A DNA stretch of 64,000 nucleotides from Aspidapion aeneum (taxonomy: Eukaryota; Arthropoda; Insecta; Coleoptera; Brentidae). The notes under the pieces were generated by a model. It ran no database searches. It was not told the origin of the DNA and was given only the letters and a program-made list of their open reading frames with translations. The translations under genes and the position numbers were made by a program. Below, piece after piece: positions 35,481 through 47,938 of this stretch; positions within the stretch are counted from its first letter, which is position 1, and the number at the start of each line of letters is the position of its first letter. The DNA is taken from positions 57,949,471-58,013,470 of the forward strand of contig OY755046.1 of the NCBI GenBank assembly GCA_963576565.1, written 5' to 3'.

Positions 35481-35805
35481 CTAAATTCAGTGAGAAGAAT
35501 GGGAAGGATTTCTTCTTCTTTGTGCACATAAGTTAAGTAAATAGATGCAGATTTTTGCGTGGAAGTTAGCAAGAACCATTAGTAACAGCGACGGTCGCGC
35601 AGAACCGTCCGATAGGATGTTATTATAGGATGGTACTGCGAGTATAGAAGCTCGCACGCTAATTATAGAGTAGTACACTCCATGGTATAAGTTATAAGAG
35701 CTACGCCAGAGCCGGATACCCGAAAAGATTGTGGGGAAGACTTTATATTACAACAACGAAATTGTTTATTATTGTTTATTGTAATCATTCTCAAAAATTT
35801 TCACA
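35481..35805. other. No gene seen
   Basis: Unassigned sequence with no repeat partner recognised in the window. Confidence 0.4.
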
Positions 35806-37790
35806 TTCCAAAAAAATTTAGAAATCTCAAAAATTTGAGAATTTTTAGAAACCTTAGCACTTTTAGGAATCTTAAATAATCAGTGAAATATTTTTAGAAA
35901 TCTTTAAAATCTTAAATATTTGAGAATTTTTTAAATTCTTGAAAATCCTGTAAGTTTTAGAAATACTAATAATCCCTAGAAATCTTGGAAATTTTAGAAC
36001 TCTTAAGAATCCCAGCAATCTTAGAAATCTTAAAAAATCTCACAAATGTTTAGAAATCTTACCAATCCTAGATATCTTGGAAGTTTAATCAATTTTAAAA
36101 ACGATTAAAATCTTAAAAGTATTGTAAATCTTGAAATCTTAAAAATCTTTTAAACTATTATAGAAATTTTGGAATTTCTGGAACTCCTAGAAATTAAAAA
36201 TCTTAAAAATGCTACAAATCTTAGAAATTTTATAACTGTGTAACAAAATGGGATTTGAATATAAATGGTATTTTTGTCATTTAAAAGTTTTTAATTAAAT
36301 ATTGTCAGTAAAATTTATAGCAATACCAGCGACTTGTTTTTAGGCACGATTTTCAGGATCGCTGTAATTTAATAAAAGTTGTATTCGGCTAATCTGTCCT
36401 TTGAGCCACTAAATGAAAAATAATTCATATTTTGGAACTGGAAATTATTTTCAAATTTTAAAAAACAAACTGTGTCATTTTAGTTTGTAACGGTTTTCTA
36501 AGTCGAAGCATTTCTCGCTTATGCTGGTGTTTTATCTCTTTGTCTGGAGCGTTTAAAGCACAGTATTTCTCTTTTTTTGCACGGCGCTTTTTGTTTCGGT
36601 GAATCAACGGCAAGCTATAACTGTCTACAAAGCAGGGTAGTTTTCACCAAGACATAAAAAGGCCGTTATAAATAATTCTTGAGTGGTTTTCCATACGCTT
36701 AGCTTCATTTAGGAGGGTTTTTCAACTCTGGAAATGTATACTATCCTCAATTATTTTCACTTATATAAAATTTTTGTTATTTATGACATATTTGATTTTT
36801 ACTTTTAAAGTTTATTTTAGTGTTTTAAAATATTGTTTCTATCTTTTTCTGGTTTTCTTAACATCAAATACAAACCTTTCGTTGCCCTAAAATCGGCATT
36901 TTTATTCAATAAAAGTCTAAAATGTTCCTATATAAATATGTTTACAACAAGCATATAAGAGGTTCCTAGAACATACAAGTTTAGAGAGTGTAAATATTAG
37001 AACACAAAACTTTAATAGTTGTAACATTAAACAAATATAAAGAAGTGAGAATGTGAAGTTTGATAGAAGAAAATTGAACAGGTATGTATGATTTTTCCAC
37101 ATTGTTTATAATCGAGAAAAACACCCTTAGTGGTACTCAATACAAAAATCGCGAAATTCCCTTTCGAGATCGTCAAAGAGCCTGCTATAACTGTTGGGAA
37201 TTCTAGTAATCTTAGAAACCTCTGCAAAACTCTTTTAAAAACCTTAGAACTCTAAGAAATTTTATGAATTATAGGAATCATAAGTCTTAAAATTCCTGTA
37301 AGCCTAAGAAATATTATAAATCTTAGAAATTTTAAAGTTCTTAAGAATTTTATTTATTGTTTATATTTTGTATAAAGCTTTAACTTTTTTGTTGTTTTTT
37401 TTTGTTTCTTTTTACGAATTTAGATACCCTCTCGTGAAATTAGCTGTATCTGCCCCTGAAAAAGGGAACCTGCCCGCTTGCCCGGTGTACGGCACAAAAT
37501 TTAAATCGCACGAACAAAAAAAATTGCATGGGACGTGCTTCTGAGGACGTGACTTTTCGATCCGGGGGAGGAGTAGCAGCCGACGCGATAGAATTGTTTT
37601 TCTTGTTTTAACTTACGAATTTTACTTTCCTAACTCTTAAAAATCTTAGTAACCTGAGAGATTTCAGAACAATTCTAAAATTTTTAGAAATCTTATAAGT
37701 CAAATAAATTTTAGAATTTGTATACCTACCTATATCTTAAAAAATCTTAAAAATCCTGAAAACCTAAAAAATCTTAAAAATTAAATTATA
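35806..37790. repeat. Degenerate short-period minisatellite, split in three
   Basis: Segments 35806-36235, about 37197-37350 and about 37627-37790 consist of loose repeats of ttagaaatcttaaaaatc-like words (period roughly 10-20 bp). They are separated by 36236-37196 and 37351-37626, which lack the motif. The simplest reading is one older array split by later insertions, though I cannot define the ends of the inserts. No gene in the interval. Confidence 0.6.
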
Positions 37791-37799
37791 ATAAAACAT

Positions 37800-38345
37800 T
37801 TCAGCCCATATTTGATCTATCTAAAACTCTACTTCGGAATGAGCTACGAATCTCAAACTTTGCACAGTCGTAGATCTTCATAGACCCCTCCAAGTTTCAT
37901 GGACTTCCATAAAGTAGTAAAGTAGTTACGAAAAGTCAAAAAACATCTAAATTGCCACTCACTCACTCATGTATAGATTATCAAAATTCTACTGTACTTC
38001 CAGACAAGCTATAAAGCTGAAATTTGACAAACTGATAGAAATAATGACCAAACCCTTGGAAAAAATTAAAAAACTCCAAAATCATAATTACTTCCCTCCC
38101 CTATAAATGTAAAGTTATGTAAAAGTAATATTGCCCACTTCCAAAAATGCTAGAGAGCGGAGCTTTGGATGGCTCATAAGAACTATGATAAAACAATAGG
38201 AAAAAATAACACCAATATTTCTTCTCTCCCCTATAAATGTAAAGTTTTGTAAAAGTAACATTGCCCACTTCCAGAAACGCTAGAGAGCTGAGCTTTGGAA
38301 GGCTGATAGGAACTATGATAAAACCATGGGAAAAAATTTAAAAAA
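37800..38345 (+). repeat. Direct repeat, two copies of about 130 bp, in unassigned sequence
   Basis: ctataaatgtaaag occurs at 38101 and 38231, followed in both by ttgcccacttcc and gctagagagc.gagctttgga. The preceding 300 bp has no partner. Confidence 0.75.
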
Positions 38346-38604
38346 ACTCAACATTTTAAATAAGGCATTGCAAAAGTTTTTCGCATATTTTACTATTTTA
38401 AAAAATTAATATAATCCGAATGCTTTTAAAAAGGAGTGAAATCATAACAAAAACATTTTATGTAAAAAAAGCCAAGTACGTGAATATGGTATTCCGTTAA
38501 AAGAATTGAGATGAAAGTAAAGTCAAGTTCTCCAATACAAATTTCAAAATGAAAGGTTCTTACTTGTTTGGAAATGTTTTTCTAAACTTGGCTATTTCTG
38601 AAAA

Positions 38605-38960
38605 CGCATATTGATGCGATGCTCCGTTAAAAAGTAAGAATTTTATTAATTTTTTAATTGACAAAAAACTGTCATTAACATGAATGGATTTTAACCAAAA
38701 TCTAATCAGCTCGTTAGAGTGTCCAACACTATTTTAGGTACCTAAAAATTTTATGAAAATCCGTTCAGCGGTTTAGGAGCTATTGTGTTACGGACAGACA
38801 TAGTCACACACATATACACATAGACATCACGAGGATATTGCTAAGATAAGTCAAAATACACCAAAATAACACATTTCGGGGATATCTCAAAAACAAAAAT
38901 TTTCATCGAATCTAATACCTCCTTAGCCATTAGTGCGCGGCCTAGAAAGGTAAAAATATG
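38605..38960 (-). mobile_element. F2 element, single arm (reverse)
   Basis: Reverse-complement order of the F2 blocks: cgatgctccgtt, ctgtcattaacatgaatgga, attttatgaaaatccgttca, a CACA/GACA tract, ccaaaataacacatttcgg and ccttagccattagtgcgcgg. Confidence 0.7.
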
Positions 38961-39224
38961 CCAAAAAAACTTGCCTCGTCAAAAACCGTTTGTTTAAGAA
39001 TGGTGCAAGTCCCTGTTAATGTTGCAGTATGATTGATGCACTAACCGCCGACAACATAAATTATTTTAGTGAAACGCCATAACCCAAAAATGTAAGTTTG
39101 TGTGACTTTCATTGGTTTGTCGCTTAGAACATTGAACTACTAATGTTCGAAGGTTTGTCGCGCCCAGAGATATGCGTCTCTATCAGTCTATTTTTTAAAA
39201 ATATGTCATACATACAGGGTCTCT
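38961..39224. other. No gene seen
   Basis: Unassigned AT-rich sequence. Confidence 0.4.
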
Positions 39225-40600
39225 AGCTCTGCCGTGCTTTCCTATCCTAATAGAAGCTACCAAGTGAAACACTAACCAGGATTTATAAGATGAAGAAAAA
39301 CGCGAAAAATATACGAATAAAAACGCCTGAAGTCTTTTCGGAAGCCGTCTACTAGACAGATTGACGTTTGCAACTACGATATCATGGTCTGGTGGTTCCA
39401 AGAGAAAAAAGCAAAGCGTACTATCGAAGCGGATAGTTTTTCTGAACTCCTAGTTTCCCCCGCTACAGTGGTTTCCCTCGCTGATCTGATAGTTTAGATC
39501 CATCAATGTAGCAAACCAAAGCACTTTCCTCAAACATTTTTCTTCACTCTGCCGTTCTTCCCTGACCCAATAGAAATCACCGAGTGAAAGAATCACCAGG
39601 GTTTATAAGCTGATGAAGAAAAACGCTAAAAATATACGAATAAAAACGCCTGAGGTCTTTTCGGAAGCCGTCTTCTAGACAGGTTGACGTTTGCAACCAC
39701 GACATAATGGTCTGGGGGTTCCAAGAGAGAAAAGCAAAGCGTAAAATTACGTTTGACATCTTGGGAGATATATTGATTCTTTGACCTGTCATTATCGCAC
39801 ATTTCTGCTTGAGAAACAATAGCCTCTCCAAGCAAATAACTTTCCTGAACTCCTAGTTTACCCCGCTCCAGTGATTTGCCTCGCTGATCTGATAGTTTAT
39901 ATCCATCAATGTAGCAAACTAAAGCACTTTCCTCAAACATTTTTCTTCACTCTGCCGTGCTTCCCTAACCCAATAGAAATCACCGAGTGAAAGAATCACC
40001 AGGGTTTATAAGCTGATGAAGAAAAACGCTAAAAATATACGAATAAAAACGCCTGAGGTCTTTTCGGAAGCCGTCTTCTAGACAGGTTGACGTTTTAAAC
40101 CACGACATCATGGTCTGGGGGTTCCAAGAAAGAAAAACAAAGCGTTCAAATATGTTTGACGTATTGATTCTGCGACCTGTCATTATCGCACATTTCTGCT
40201 TAAGAAACAATAGCCTCTCCAAGCAAATAACTTTTCTGAACTCCTAGTTTCCCCCGCTACAGTGGTTTCCCTCGCTGATCTGATAGTTTAGATACATCAA
40301 TGTATCAAACCAAAGCACTTTCCTCAAACATTTTTCTTCACTCTGCGCCGTGCTTCAATATCCTAATAGAGATCACCAAGTGAAACAATCACCAGGGTTT
40401 ACAAGCTGATAAAGAAAAACGCTAAAAATATACGAATAAAAACGCCTGAGGTCTTTTCGGAAGCCGTCTTCTAGACAGGTTGACGTTTGCAACCACGACA
40501 TGATGGTCTGGGGGTTCCAACAGAAAAAAAGCAAAGCGTACAATTATGTTTGACATCTTGGGAGATATATTGATTCTGCAACCTGTCATTATCGCATATT
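39225..40600 (-). repeat. Tandem array (about 320-400 bp) built on a retrotransposon RNase H fragment
   Basis: aaaaatatacgaataaaaac occurs at 39305, 39628, 40031 and 40424 (spacing 323, 403 and 393). Read on the minus strand, the unit near 39490-39535 encodes CYIDGSKLSDQRG and the unit near 39780-39940 encodes LGVQESYLLGEAIVSQAEMC. DGSK followed by a downstream QAE is the pattern of the first two catalytic acids of the RNase H domain in Jockey/R1/I-type LINEs. Every copy is frame-broken. Open frames at 39577-39940 and 39980-40222 are pieces of this repeat, not host genes. Confidence 0.65.
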
Positions 40601-42189
40601 AAAATCCGGACCGAAGAAATCCATACTGAAATTGCCCTGATGATGTGATGATCGTCACGTCATTTTGTAAAGTTAATTTGTCCTACTGTAGTTGACCGGA
40701 ATTCCGTCACCTTAAGCCGCTTAGTACTCATGGACTAATGTTTGAGATGATATACAATGTTCTATGTGTTGATATGTATATTGAATTATTTTTTCTTGTG
40801 CTAAAACTTAAAACATTTCATTAAATATTGTAGTCTATTTTGAGAATTTAAATCTAACTTTATTTTTTAGTTAAATAAAAAAAAACATCAGACATTTCTA
40901 ATTCCGACATAGTGCTTACCTGAACCCCGAAATAGTTTTGACCTGAATTCTGTCATATGATAAAATGGATGCTAAAAATATAGAATATTTACTTGTTCAT
41001 ATCATTAGATGTGTTATTACTAAGGTCACTCATCGTCAAGCATGCTTTACAGGTAGCGAAGCATAACACTAATTTTCTATTTTTTGGTTATAATTTTTGA
41101 CATGCTTTCCTCGGTTTCGCATTGGCGGCTCGTTGTTTTCTTAAAAATGTGGTTTTAACACAGTGTAAAGATCTATTTAATAATGATACAGTTTCAAGAT
41201 GGTTTGCAGCATAACTTTTTAATTCTAATTACATAAATATATATAGTTTAGGTACCTTCATACTGTGTAAAACAACATGTTCAAAATAAAACAGAACCGC
41301 CAATGCGAAACCGAGGAAAACATGTAAAAAATAATAACCAAAAAATAGAAAGACTGACGTTAGCTTCGCTTCCTATAAAGCTTGCATTTACGATGAGTGT
41401 CCTTGCTTATTACCACTTTAAATCAGTTGTTTAAAAACCCAAAAAGAACCTAATTACCAAATTTTTTGGTAGTATATGTCTATCTGTCAGTATAACTACT
41501 CTAGGATTATCTGTCGGTCTATCTGTCTGACTGTAATATAACTAAAAATTCGCTTAACCTACAACTGTGGTATTCGAAATGGTAATAGTTTTTAGTGGGG
41601 TGGAACCTAAGGTAAGGTATTTATTTCTTACAGTAAACGGAATATTTGGAGAAAAAATTTCTGGATAGGTAGGTATTTTTCGTTATCTATGAGAAGGGGA
41701 CAGCCTCTTTCATAATCCAGCAAACATAAAAAATCCCAACCTGAAAGCCGTCATTGTCGTAACCTGAATTCCGACACCCAAATTCATCACAGATTTTAAA
41801 TGAGTAGAGTATTGTAGGTTTTATCATCTTACATTTTATGTCTTTAGATAGTTGTTGATATGGAAAAAACTGAACTTTAAAAAAATTGTTGCTCACCAGA
41901 ACTCCGACACCCTTATTTTTTACAAAAATAAAACAACCGGAAAGCCGTCATAGCCTCATAGCCTGAATTCCGACACCTTAAATTTAAAGCACATTTTCGT
42001 AGCAAATAGCTCAAAAAGCCTGTGACGGAATTTGGGATTTAGAAAATATGATCAAATGTGATTCTGATTTAGATGTATTTTTTGGTTTTTAATAAATGGG
42101 GGATTAAAAACAACTAATTTGAATAGACACTCTTTTGTTGGGAATTCCATCACTCCTGTCGGATTTTCGGCTCAATGCTTTTTTGCACC
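40601..42189. repeat. Dispersed degenerate motif around 'gaattccgacacc'
   Basis: Variants of cctgaattccgacacc occur at about 40690, 40898, 40942, 41760, 41897, 41961 and 42141, twice preceded by aaagccgtcat. No regular period and no coding capacity. A MITE at 41022-41404 sits in the middle. Confidence 0.5.
41022..41404. mobile_element. MITE with TIRs of about 105 bp
   Basis: The left arm (41022 to about 41125) and right arm (about 41292-41404) are inverted copies: tttctattttttggttata and ataaccaaaaaatagaaa; cctcggtttcgcattggcgg and ccgccaatgcgaaaccgagg. Outer ends aaggtcactcatcg and cgatgagtgtcctt. Confidence 0.75.
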
Positions 42190-42850
42190 AGGATTTACTA
42201 AAGGGTCTACAGTGCTAAGTGCTACAATCCTAGGTCTACAAGTCTTGATTTTGGTTGAAGGTTTAACTTATTTTTCCCGTGAATGCAATAGTTTTTAATA
42301 TTGTAACAAAGACATTATTTCCCCACAAAGGTTAGAAACAAGTAAATAGAATATAATATCTTGGTTTAAAAATGGTAGCCATATTTAAACCTCCAAACGT
42401 CACGAGAAGTCCAATAAAAACGGTGGAAAGTCAGTGTCAGATGTCCGCTATATTTTACATGTTAATTTTTTAGACAAGTTAGCGATGATTAAACCGATGT
42501 TCAATTGTTTTGGTGGATGTGTAATTGAAAACGGATTCTAATATATCTTGTTTTTTTTTACAATATTTAAATATTGATACGTATTTAATACGGCAATGCA
42601 TCTACAGAATAGTTTTAAGTTATTTATGTATTATTTAGCTTTGAAATTTTTTGTATATGTTTTTTATCAGTCATGGATTGTTTCTATTGTTTTTTGAATT
42701 TTAAACCACCCTTCAGGGGTGGTACTACAATTTGAGACTCTTTTTAATGAGAAGCCTATGACTGCACGTACTAAATTTCCAAAAAATTACATTTCGTTAC
42801 AATTTTTTTATGTAGTTTATCTTTATATCTAAAGTTAATTTGAATTTATA

Positions 42851-43838
42851 CTACTACTATGTCGGTTTAGAACGTTTTTCTACGTTGTCCGACGCCTATT
42901 CTCCACCTCCTTCGCTCCTGACAATCATCTTCTGTCAGATTTTTTTGACTCATTGATCTTTGGATTGACAGTTGCCATTCTAGTTTAAGACGCCCTCTTT
43001 TTCTGCGCCCTATTGGTTGCCATTCTAGGAACTGCTTTGGTAATCTTTCGTCGTTCATCCGTTGTACATGGCCGTACCATATCAGTTGTCTTTTAGTGAT
43101 GTCATCCGTTATGCTTCTCTTGATTCCCATTCTTTCTTTTATGATCTAATTTCTTATGTGATCTATTCTCATTGATCTTCTTATTGCATCCATTTCGACA
43201 CTTTCCATTTTTGTTTTGTATTCTTCTGTTACGCGACAAGTCTCTATTTCATACAACAGCGTGCTTTTCACCATTGTTTCATATATGTTAAATTTTACAT
43301 TCTTTTTTATCTCTCTGCTCCATAATATACTGTTAAAACATCCAATAACCTTTATTGCTTTTACTATTCTTTTTTCCAATTCTTTACAGTCTGTTCCTGT
43401 CTTATCAAATGTGACACCCAAGTATACATACTTATTGCATGGAAATATTGTTTGTCCATTTTCTAGTACTAATTCACTGGATTCGTTTCCAATACATAAT
43501 TGCTGTGTCTTGTGCACGTTCACGGTTAATCCCCACTTTTGGTATTCTTCTGCTCACTTTCTCATCATATACTCCATGTCTTCTTTATCATTAGCCACAA
43601 TTACTTGGTCGTCAGCAAACTGTAGTGTAAATATATGGTAAATCGGTTAAGTTGTATTCCCATGCTGTGCACTTTACGTTTCCAGTTTTTTAGAGCTATT
43701 GCGATATATATTTTAAAAAGAGTTGAAGAGATACAACATCCCTGTCTTAAGCCTTTTGTTACCAGGAATTCTTTTGAAAGTCGATTTCCAATTTTAATTT
43801 TAGATTTTGACCCTTTATATAGGTTTTTTATCGCTTTT
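42851..43838 (-). mobile_element. LINE-B copy, 5'-truncated insertion
   Basis: 988 bp flanked by identical 13 bp repeats atttgaatttata at 42838-42850 and 43839-43851. Read on the minus strand it ends in a short TAG-type tail (catagtagtag), as does the copy at 20.48 kb. The empty site is preserved in F8 copy A near 17160. Confidence 0.85.
42867..43838 (-). pseudogene. LINE-B reverse transcriptase ORF, 3' part, frame-broken
   Basis: Two long pieces remain: 43523-43146 (LVLENGQTIFPCNKYVYLGV and on to MDAIRRSMRIDHIRN) and 43130-42867 (QLIWYGHVQRMNDERLPKQF, then GRRKRGRLKLEW). They lie in different frames with a stop between them. Upstream, at about 43640-43580, the FADDQ-type motif is readable (ttt gct gac gac caa on the minus strand). 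This is the thumb and C-terminal part of an RT related to LINE-A. Not functional. Confidence 0.8.
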
Positions 43839-43990
43839 ATTTGAATTTATATGAGATGAAACTTACTGAGAAATGCTTCATATTGCCCATTAGGCTGAAC
43901 CGAATCTTTGTAGTTATTTGACCTGTGAGTATTAAAAAAATACACTTAAGCCGGTCGGTTACAAGTCAATAGACTTGATACTTAAACCCG

Positions 43991-44611
43991 GTCTAAAATG
44001 CTAAACAGTAAAAAAATTGTCTTGGATTAAAGCAAAATGCTTTGAAGTAAAATAATTTGTGCTTTGCTATTCACTAAGAGAATATTTTCTTGATATAGCA
44101 CAAAAAATGTATTGCCTCTTTATTATAATATGAAACAGAAATTGTTTTAATATAAATTGGAACTGAATTAATCAAAGGCACCTTTTTCTCTGGAAGCAAC
44201 ATATTACTTATATGAAGACAATTTGCTTTGTTACAATTAAAAAAGAAAATTAAAATTCTTTACCGTGTATAGGATCACTGTAGGAACTTTTATGATGATT
44301 TTATGCGTGTTTTTTGGCATGGCAGGGATACATTTAAATTCAAGTTACGTGACTTCGTTCCAAAAGTGGACAGAATTGCTCGCGCCGGTACTAAAAAGGC
44401 CCAAGAAGTTTTTTTGGTAGGTAGACGTGACTACAAGTGGATTTTGATCGGATATGATTGCCATAGTTTAGATAATTTTTTACCAAGGACAGTGGCTGAT
44501 CGAGCATTTCCTAGGGGGGTGGGGATAAAGTAGCAGCAATGTTTTTTTTAATGAAAGAGATTTTGTGACAAAGTGGCAATACAGAAATAAAATAATTAAA
44601 CAAACATTTTT
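43991..44611. other. No gene supported
   Basis: An open frame at 44303-44533 (76 codons) has mixed, protein-like composition but no domain I recognise and no splice context I trust. Left uncalled. Confidence 0.4.
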
Positions 44612-46140
44612 TTGTGGCTAAGCGAGTACAGAAATATTTTGTTACTCTTGTATGTTTCCGTGGGCAGCTCGAAAGCTTTACGCTTGTAGTATTTTTGGCT
44701 CACACTCCGCTGACTCGGCATAAAACTTAGCAAACCGACCCGACCTGAGGGACAAATTATGTCACGGTCATGAGTACTTTCATCTGCCTGCCTTTTGTTT
44801 TTACTCTGGTAGTTTCTTTTGTATTCGGTAGATGTCGCCACTTTTGTGAAAAGCGTACGGTATCGCAGGCATTTTTATTTATTTCTCTTACCAATATCTT
44901 AAGATGAGATTTATATACCATCTTCTAGCTTGACAACGGTGTCACATTGACCATGCAGTGTTCTGAAGAGCAGTGTTCTGAAGAGTCTCTTAAAGAACGA
45001 AACAGTTAACTGTCAATACTCAATAGGTGTCCATTAGATCTTTGACCCTCGTGAGTGTATAGGTGTCGAGCTGCCCACGGAAAAATACAAGAGAAACAAA
45101 ATCTTTCTATACTCGTTTAGCCACGAAATATGTTTTTTTTATTCATGGGTACTAAACTTTACGTTTGTAGTATTTTTGGCTTATACTTCGCTAACTCGAC
45201 ATAAAACGTCGCAAAGGCGGAAAAAATGCAATATGCATTGCCTTTTGTTTTTACTCTGGTAGTTTCTTTTGTATTCGATAGATGTCGCCACTTTTGTAAA
45301 AAGCGTACGGCATCGCAGGCATTTTTATTTATTTCTCTTACCAATATCTTAAGATGAGATTTATATACCATCTTCTAGCTTGACAAGGGTGTCACATTGA
45401 CCATGCAGTGTTCTGAAGAGTCCCTTAAAGACAAAACAGTTAACTGTCACTTCTTAACAGGTGTCCATTAGATGGACCCCCGTGGGTGTACAGCTTTCGA
45501 GCTGCCCACAGCAAAATACAAGACACAATTTTCTATACCCGCTCAGCTACAAAAGATTTTTGTTTTCGTTATTTACGGGTACTAATCTTTACGTTTGCTT
45601 TATAAAACTAGAAAATGTTCATAAATTCCAGGAAATTCAAGCTAAATTCAGCGTTTTTGGGCTCACACTCCGCTGACTCGACATGAAACGTCGCAAAGGC
45701 GGAAAAAAATGCAATATGCATTGACCTGACCTGATGGACAAATTATGTCACGGTCATGGGTACTGTTTTTCGTTTAATCTGCCTGCCTTTTGTTTTTACT
45801 CTGGTAGTTTCTTTTGTATTCTGTAGATGTCGCCACTTTTGTGAAAAGCGTACGGCATCGCAGGCATTTTTATTTATTTCTCTTACCAATATCTTAAGAT
45901 GAGATGTATATACCATCTTCTAGCTTGACAAGGGTGTCACATTGACCATGCAGTGTTCTGGAGTCTCTTAAAAACGAAACAGTTAACTGTCAACACTCAA
46001 TAGGTGTCCATTAGATCTTGGACCCTCGTGTGTGTATAGCATTCGAGCTGCCTACGGAAAAATACAATAGAAACAAAATCTTTCTGTACCCGCTTAGCCA
46101 GGAATAATTTTGCTTTTATTTATTCACGGGTACTAAACTT
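44612..46140. mobile_element. F4 foldback family, tandem cluster of three units
   Basis: ggtagtttcttttgtatt occurs at 44808, 45258 and 45803. Each unit carries tagatgtcgccacttttgt, ccatgcagtgttctg, cagttaactgtca, gtgtccattagat, the arm gcccacggaaaaatacaaga and the tail attca.gggtactaaact. The leftmost end (44612-44660) holds the opposite arm, tgtggctaagcgagtac, so the cluster as a whole is bounded by inverted arms. Short frames here are not genes. Confidence 0.75.
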
Positions 46141-46599
46141 TATTTTTAAATTAAATAAAGTTTTGGGAGGGGCTGGGACCTCTGGCCGCCCCCTGGTTCC
46201 GCCGCTGACCGGAGATGAACGAACATCAGAAGAGACCTTGCCGCAAGGCGTCCGCGATCAAAATTGGTTCAATTATTATCGATTGGACCAAAAAACATTT
46301 TGGCTAGTTTTAATGGGCTAATAGGACATCCTAATAAGCGACCCAGTAAGCACCAAAACGTTACCTTAGTTAAGGCAAGATTTTGGAAAATCTACTTTCT
46401 AGAAGCATTATATCGGGTGGGCCAAAAAAAACCGGACAATTTTCTTTTCATTATAACTTTTGAACTATACTATCGATTAAAATGGGACAAACTGCACTTG
46501 ACAGAGAATTAATCAGAGTTTTGAACCAATATATTTTTTTGTCCAGCATTTCAAAATATAAGATGGCGGACGACATTAAATTATACCCTTCAAAGAGGC
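46141..46599. other. No gene seen
   Basis: A G-rich repeat piece at about 46155-46210, then unassigned sequence. Confidence 0.4.
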
Positions 46600-47930
46600 T
46601 CGTTTATTCTTATGTTGCGAACATGTTTTAACAATTTTTTTTTAAATCAGTAAAAAAGCCGCATTTTTGCCACGCACAACAAGGTATGAATCAGCAAAAT
46701 CGGTTTGACGGTTCTCAAAAAAAATATATTTGTTTCAACCATTGTTTGAATATTATACGATTGCCTTGCCAATCATGTCTGCATTTATTTTCTTATAAAT
46801 TCATTACTACTGAACCGATTTTGATGAAATAAAAAACACCTTTGTGAGAGTTGATTGCTTTTTAAACATCATGATTAAAATATAGATAGAATTCTATTTT
46901 ATTCTTCAAAATTGCGTGTTTATTCTTATTTTCTGAAAAGGTTTTTTATCTCTTTTTAATTTATAGAAAAGCACTACTTTTCCCGGGCACAACGAGGTAC
47001 ATATTAGTCAAATCGGTGTGGTGGTTCTCAAAAAATCAATTTTTGTTTCAGCTATTGTGTTACAGATTATACGTCTGCCTTCATTTCCTTATAAACTCAT
47101 TCTTACTGAACCGATCTTAGTGTTGTTCTTTAAAGACTATAAACGAAATTTGCCGGCATCTTAAAAGTTAAGATGTCAGACTCATACTTGACCCTTCAAA
47201 GAGGCAAAAATGCCTTCTTCTTTTTTGAAAATATTTTCGTTTTTTTTTTTAATTTATAGAAAAGTACTACTTTTCTCCCGCTTAACAAAGTACAAAGTAG
47301 TGTCTTTCTATTAAGTTAAAAAAAACTAAAACATTTTCAGAAAAAAAGAATAAACAAGCCATTTTGAAGAATCAAATATGATTCTGTCCGACATCTTAAA
47401 TTCTAAGATGGCGGCAAATTTTGATTATATTCTTTAAAGAGCAATCAATTATCACCACGATTTTTTTTTATTTCACTAAATTCGGTTTAGTAGTAACGAA
47501 TCTAAAGAAATAAATGCAGACAGGATTGGCAATGCAATCGTGTAATCTCTAAAACAATGGTTGAAACAAAAATAGATTTTTTGAGAACCACCACACCAAT
47601 TTTGCTAGTTTTTACCTCGTTGTGTGGGGGAATAGTAGTGCTTTTCTAAAACTAAAACATTTATCAAGTATGATTCTGTCCGCAATCTTTTTTTTAATTT
47701 ATAAGGAAATATATGCATCGGATTGGCAAGGCAATCGTATAATATCCAAAACAATGGTTGAAACCTCAGAGTAAGAATTACTCTAAGGTTGAAACTCAAA
47801 TATTTTTTTCAGAACCACCCAACCGATTTTGCTGATTCGTACTTTGTTGTGCGTGGCAAGAAAGCAGCTTGTTTACTAATTTAAAAGAATAATAAAACCG
47901 TGTTGGCAACACAAGAATAAACGAGCATCA
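46600..47930. repeat. F7 palindromic repeat cluster
   Basis: A roughly 1.3 kb inverted arrangement. Left-side blocks (gccacgcacaacaaggta, attgccttgccaatc, ctgaaccgattttgatgaaa) recur inverted on the right (tttgttgtgcgtggcaag, gattggcaatgcaatcg, aaattcggtttagtag). Small hairpins of the form catcttaaa..ttaagatg lie at about 47155 and 47395. More copies at 62450-62770 and 63690-64000. Confidence 0.7.
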
Positions 47931-47938
47931 TCAATTTC

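Larger units (their letters stand above)
42190..43990 (-). repeat. F8 repeat, copy B, split by LINE-B
   Basis: Inverted relative to 17015-17830. The left part ends at 42850 and the right part resumes at 43839 with the same 13 bases, then matches 17040-17165 in reverse (tatgagatgaaact, then tgacctgtgagtattaa). Confidence 0.75.

Noticed and set aside
39577..40222. Short host genes on the minus strand
   Set aside because: The frames repeat with the tandem unit and contain frame-shifted RNase H pieces.
44303..44533. 76-codon frame of protein-like composition
   Set aside because: No family recognised, no homologous copy in the window, and no exon borders I trust.
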